Positions 61,523 to 64,000 of a stretch of DNA of 64,000 nt are shown here, one piece after another (position 1 is the first letter of the stretch; each line of letters starts with the position of its first letter). The notes beneath the pieces are model-generated. The model was not told the DNA's origin, ran no database searches, and saw only the letters and a program-made list of their open reading frames with translations. Both the position numbers and the translations under genes were made by a program. The stretch is from Sphingosinicella xenopeptidilytica (GTDB lineage Bacteria; Pseudomonadota; Alphaproteobacteria; Sphingomonadales; Sphingomonadaceae): the NCBI RefSeq assembly GCF_042676985.1, contig NZ_JBHTIK010000004.1:186001-250000 (forward strand). The letters run 5' to 3'.

Positions 61523-61926
61523 TGTCGGTATCGATTAACGATATCTTCGACGACCAGATTGCCGAGGTCCTTACGCGCCTTGCGAACGGCGAGAGTTTGC
61601 GGTCGATCGGCAATGATGCCCGGATGCCCAAGCACACCACGTTCCTGCTCTGGGTGAGTAAAGACCCTGTTCTGGCTGAGCATTATGCGCGCGCGCGCGA
61701 GGTCGGCATGGACGCAATCGGCGAGGAAATCCTTGAGATCGTCGATAGTTCGACACCCGATACGGCGGCGCGTGACCGCCTGCGCTACGACGCCCGCCGC
61801 TGGTATCTGTCGAAGCTCGCACCCAAGAAGTACGGGGACAAGCTGGACATGACGTCCAGCGACGGCAGCATGAGCCAGCCATCCGTCATCCGGATCGTCG
61901 CGGCAGATGACCGAAGCAAGGATTGA
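61522..61926 (+). CDS. Phage terminase small subunit
   Basis: 134 residues: an N-terminal HTH-like DNA-recognition part (LANGESLRSIGNDARMPKHTTF), then the conserved AREVGMDAIGEEILEI and DARRWYLSKLAPKKYGDK segments of small terminase subunits. It recognises the packaging site and recruits the large subunit. It overlaps the large subunit gene by 20 nt. Confidence 0.85.
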   Translation: MSVSINDIFDDQIAEVLTRLANGESLRSIGNDARMPKHTTFLLWVSKDPVLAEHYARAREVGMDAIGEEILEIVDSSTPDTAARDRLRYDARRWYLSKLAPKKYGDKLDMTSSDGSMSQPSVIRIVAADDRSKD

Positions 61927-63124
61927 ACTTCCGCCAAAGCTGGTCCCGCTGTTCACCCCGCCGCGCGGCGCCGTTCAGTATCGGAACGCTTATGGCGGGC
62001 GCGGCTCCGGGAAGTCGTTCAACTTCGCAAAAATGGCTGCGACATGGGGGTATGTTGAGCCCCTGCGAATCCTCTGCACCCGCGAATTTCAGGTCAGCAT
62101 CTCCGAATCGTTTCATGCTGAACTCAAGGCGGCCATAGCCTCAGAGCCATGGCTTGAGGCGCATTACGACGTCGGCGTGGACTTCCTGAAGGGGGCGAAC
62201 GGGACGCAGTTCATTTTCCGTGGGCTCCGGCGCAATACGCAGTCGATCAAGTCTCTGGCAATGATAGACCTCACGATCGTCGAAGAGGCTGAGGACGTGC
62301 CTGAAATGTCGTGGCTGGCGCTGGAGGCCACAGTGTTCCGCCGCGCCCGCTCGGAGTTGTGGGCCATATGGAACCCGCGAACACAAGATAGCCCGGTCGA
62401 TAAGCGGTTCAGGAAAAGCCCGCCGGACAACGCGTTGACGGCGGAGTTGAATTGGAACGACAACCCATTTTTCCCGCCCGGGCTGGAAACACTGCGCAGG
62501 CGAGAGCAGGAGCGCCTTGATCCGGCAACCTACGCCCATGTCTGGGACGGCGCCTACCTCGTAAATTCGGACGCGCAGGTCTTTTCGGGCAAGTGGCGCA
62601 CCGCTGAATTCGAGCCCGCCGCATCGTGGGACGGGCCATATCAGGGCGGCGACTTCGGCTATGCTCAAGACCCCACCGCCGCAGTCCGCTGCTACATTCA
62701 CGGCGACACGATTTACATCAGCCATGAGGCTGGCGGGCGCGGTATCGAACTTGACGCGATTGCCGATAAGGTTTGCGACGCGATCCCAGACTATGAGCGC
62801 TATGTCAGCCGCTGGGACAGCGCCTCGCCGGGCTCGATCAGCATCTTGACGCGATCCGGCCTCCCGAGAGCGTCGTCGGCGCCCAAATGGCAGGGGAGCG
62901 TTGACGACGGAATACGGTTCCTGCGCTCGTTCCGGGAGATCGTCATCCACCCTCGCTGCGTGAAGACGGCAAGCGAAATGCGGCTATACAGCTACAAGGT
63001 TGACCGACTGACGGGTGACATTCTGCCGATCCTGGTCGATGCAAATAATCACTACATCGACGCCCTGCGCTACAGCGTGTCGCCATTGATCAAGAGCCGC
63101 CGCTACAACATCCTCGCAGCCTGA
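61907..63124 (+). CDS. Phage terminase large subunit
   Basis: The DNA packaging motor: 405 residues with an N-terminal ATPase (Walker A GGRGSGKS, Walker B and catalytic Glu in LTIVEEAED) and a C-terminal RNase H-like nuclease (GGDFGYAQDPTA with a metal Asp, and a late Asp in DANNHYIDALRY). It resembles the PBSX/XtmB type. Complete by length. Confidence 0.92.
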   Translation: MTEARIELPPKLVPLFTPPRGAVQYRNAYGGRGSGKSFNFAKMAATWGYVEPLRILCTREFQVSISESFHAELKAAIASEPWLEAHYDVGVDFLKGANGTQFIFRGLRRNTQSIKSLAMIDLTIVEEAEDVPEMSWLALEATVFRRARSELWAIWNPRTQDSPVDKRFRKSPPDNALTAELNWNDNPFFPPGLETLRRREQERLDPATYAHVWDGAYLVNSDAQVFSGKWRTAEFEPAASWDGPYQGGDFGYAQDPTAAVRCYIHGDTIYISHEAGGRGIELDAIADKVCDAIPDYERYVSRWDSASPGSISILTRSGLPRASSAPKWQGSVDDGIRFLRSFREIVIHPRCVKTASEMRLYSYKVDRLTGDILPILVDANNHYIDALRYSVSPLIKSRRYNILAA

Positions 63125-63164
63125 CGGCGGTAAACCCTATCCACCTCCCGCCAATAGTGGCGGC

Positions 63165-63551
63165 ATGGCGCACACTCTTCCAACCCCGGCGAACCTCAAG
63201 ACGCGATACCCGGAATTTACCGCCGTTGCCGACGCGACGGTGCAATACTGGCTGACGGATGCCGAGCGGTTCGTCGACGCGTCGTGGCGCGAGGCCGATT
63301 ATGCGCCCGCCCTGATGGCCGTGGCAGCCGATAGTATGGCGAAGGGGGGATTGCTGCCCGGCGAGGCGGGATTGGCGCTCACGGGCGTGTCCAGCTTCAA
63401 ATCCGGCACATTTTCCGCGAACATCAGCGACGCCGCACAGACGCAGGCCGCAGAGGGCGGGTGGAGCGCGACGAAATACGGGCGCGAGTTCAAGATGCTC
63501 ATGCGCCGGAACTTCGGCGGGCCGCGTCTCGTGCAGGCGCCCTGCCTGTGA
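63165..63551 (+). CDS. Phage head-tail connector protein (DUF4054)
   Basis: 128 residues of the DUF4054 type: NLKTRYPEFTAVADATVQYWL at the N-terminus and SFKSGTFSANIS then GREFKMLMRRNFGGP at the C-terminus. Expected just after the major capsid gene in such phages, yet it lies 40 nt after the large terminase gene. The ATG has a weak Shine-Dalgarno sequence. Confidence 0.82.
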   Translation: MAHTLPTPANLKTRYPEFTAVADATVQYWLTDAERFVDASWREADYAPALMAVAADSMAKGGLLPGEAGLALTGVSSFKSGTFSANISDAAQTQAAEGGWSATKYGREFKMLMRRNFGGPRLVQAPCL

Positions 63552-63925
63552 GCCTCGCTGCCGCCTTCGCCGACATCGCGCTCAGTTTCTCGGCCGCAGT
63601 CGGTGCGCCGTTCGTGGACGCGAACATCATCACACCGGGCGCCGCGACATACGACAGCGGCGGTGATATCGCGACACCGGCCAACCCGACGACGCGCGCT
63701 TGCAAGGCTCAGGCGGACGAGGCGAGCGAAGCCATGCGCGGGGAGAACGGATACGCAGACGGCGACATAAGAATCCTCATCCTCTCCGCATCGTTCACCG
63801 GCAGCATCACGACCGACGACCGCGTGCAGATCACCGCCGGGGTCTATGCGGGCACGTACAGCGTCGAGAGCATCCGCCGCGATCCCGCCAACATCGGGTT
63901 CGAACTGCGTGGCCGTCGTGGCTAG
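63548..63925 (+). CDS. Phage head completion/tail connector protein
   Basis: 125 residues, start GTG at 63548 overlapping the previous stop as GTGA. The beta-rich second half (RILILSASFTGSITTDDRVQ, AGVYAGTYSVESIRR) fits a small head-tail joining protein, and the place between DUF4054 and a gp10-like gene supports this. No exact family assigned. Confidence 0.65.
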   Translation: MSLAAAFADIALSFSAAVGAPFVDANIITPGAATYDSGGDIATPANPTTRACKAQADEASEAMRGENGYADGDIRILILSASFTGSITTDDRVQITAGVYAGTYSVESIRRDPANIGFELRGRRG

Positions 63926-64000
63926 GAAGGGTATGCCGGGCGCGAAGGCGCACATTGCGCGGCTGAAGAAGCTCAGCGGGCCGCAGATGATAAACGCGGT
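63918..64000 (+). CDS. HK97 gp10-like phage protein, partial (N-terminus only)
   Basis: The visible start, MARKGMPGAKAHIARLKK then LSGPQMINAV, matches the start of HK97 gp10-type minor tail proteins. The GTG at 63918 overlaps the previous stop; an ATG at 63933 is also possible. Cut by the window end. Confidence 0.5.
   Translation, partial: MARKGMPGAKAHIARLKKLSGPQMINA

Larger units (their letters stand above)
58055..64000. mobile_element. Left arm of a prophage (continues beyond window)
   Basis: Begins with an integrase gene next to tRNA-Cys and holds, in order, an HTH/excisionase-like gene, two zinc-ribbon genes, replication-type genes, terminase small and large subunits and head-tail connector genes. 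The left boundary lies somewhere in 58055-58085; the right end is not in the window. No portal, protease or major capsid gene is seen between the terminase and the connector genes, so it may be defective. Many small overlapping genes and the lack of host-like genes mark it as foreign. Confidence 0.9.

Noticed and set aside
1..64000. CRISPR array, IS element, retron or diversity-generating retroelement
   Set aside because: No regularly spaced repeats, no transposase and no reverse transcriptase were seen. The only mobile DNA recognised is the prophage arm.

Overview
This is a contiguous stretch of a GC-rich alphaproteobacterial chromosome. I infer Sphingomonadales from the gene families, the GC content, the RNase E with a C-terminal GWW motif, the TorF-type porin and the exosortase-A-linked sugar genes; no rRNA is present to confirm it. 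About 58 kb is core chromosome. The last 6 kb is the left arm of an integrated phage that runs off the window end.

Layout. 0-5.6 kb: the elongasome operon mreB-mreC-mreD-mrdA-rodA (minus strand), with 4-8 nt overlaps at its last three joints. 5.7-14.2 kb: mutL and a DUF2147 gene, an APC permease, a DsbA/M48-protease pair and rne. 14.7-21.6 kb: envelope genes amiC and mrcA flank a back-to-front pair encoding a nucleotidyltransferase and an ATP-grasp ligase of unknown role; prfB follows with its programmed +1 frameshift intact. 21.6-27.5 kb: a Cys/Met PLP enzyme with a sulfurtransferase, the queuosine genes queF, queE and queC, and a secreted TPR protein. 27.7-35 kb: a LysR regulator, parE, a porin, a thioesterase, and glnB-glnA behind a good sigma54-type promoter; tRNA-His follows. 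35-41.3 kb: tamA-tamB. 41.4-43.2 kb: small genes around a serine-less S24-type regulator. 43.2-47.2 kb: a short exopolysaccharide locus (wecB, a glycosyltransferase and an O-ligase of the exosortase-A-associated families). 47.3-57.8 kb: mscS, putA/putR, a MaoC hydratase and thiolase, a PilZ protein, pgl-glk and a D-aminoacylase-like amidohydrolase.

57.9-64 kb: tRNA-Cys, then integrase, a small HTH protein, two zinc-ribbon proteins, two overlapping replication-type genes, both terminase subunits and head-tail connector genes. No portal, protease or major capsid gene lies between the large terminase gene and the DUF4054 connector gene, where they are normally found, so the prophage looks deleted or rearranged.

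Most genes are ordinary housekeeping genes. The parts most worth a second look are the nucleotidyltransferase/ATP-grasp pair, the serine-less S24 switch region with its divergent mini-HTH gene, the candidate small RNA before the porin, and the prophage arm with its possible iteron origin.
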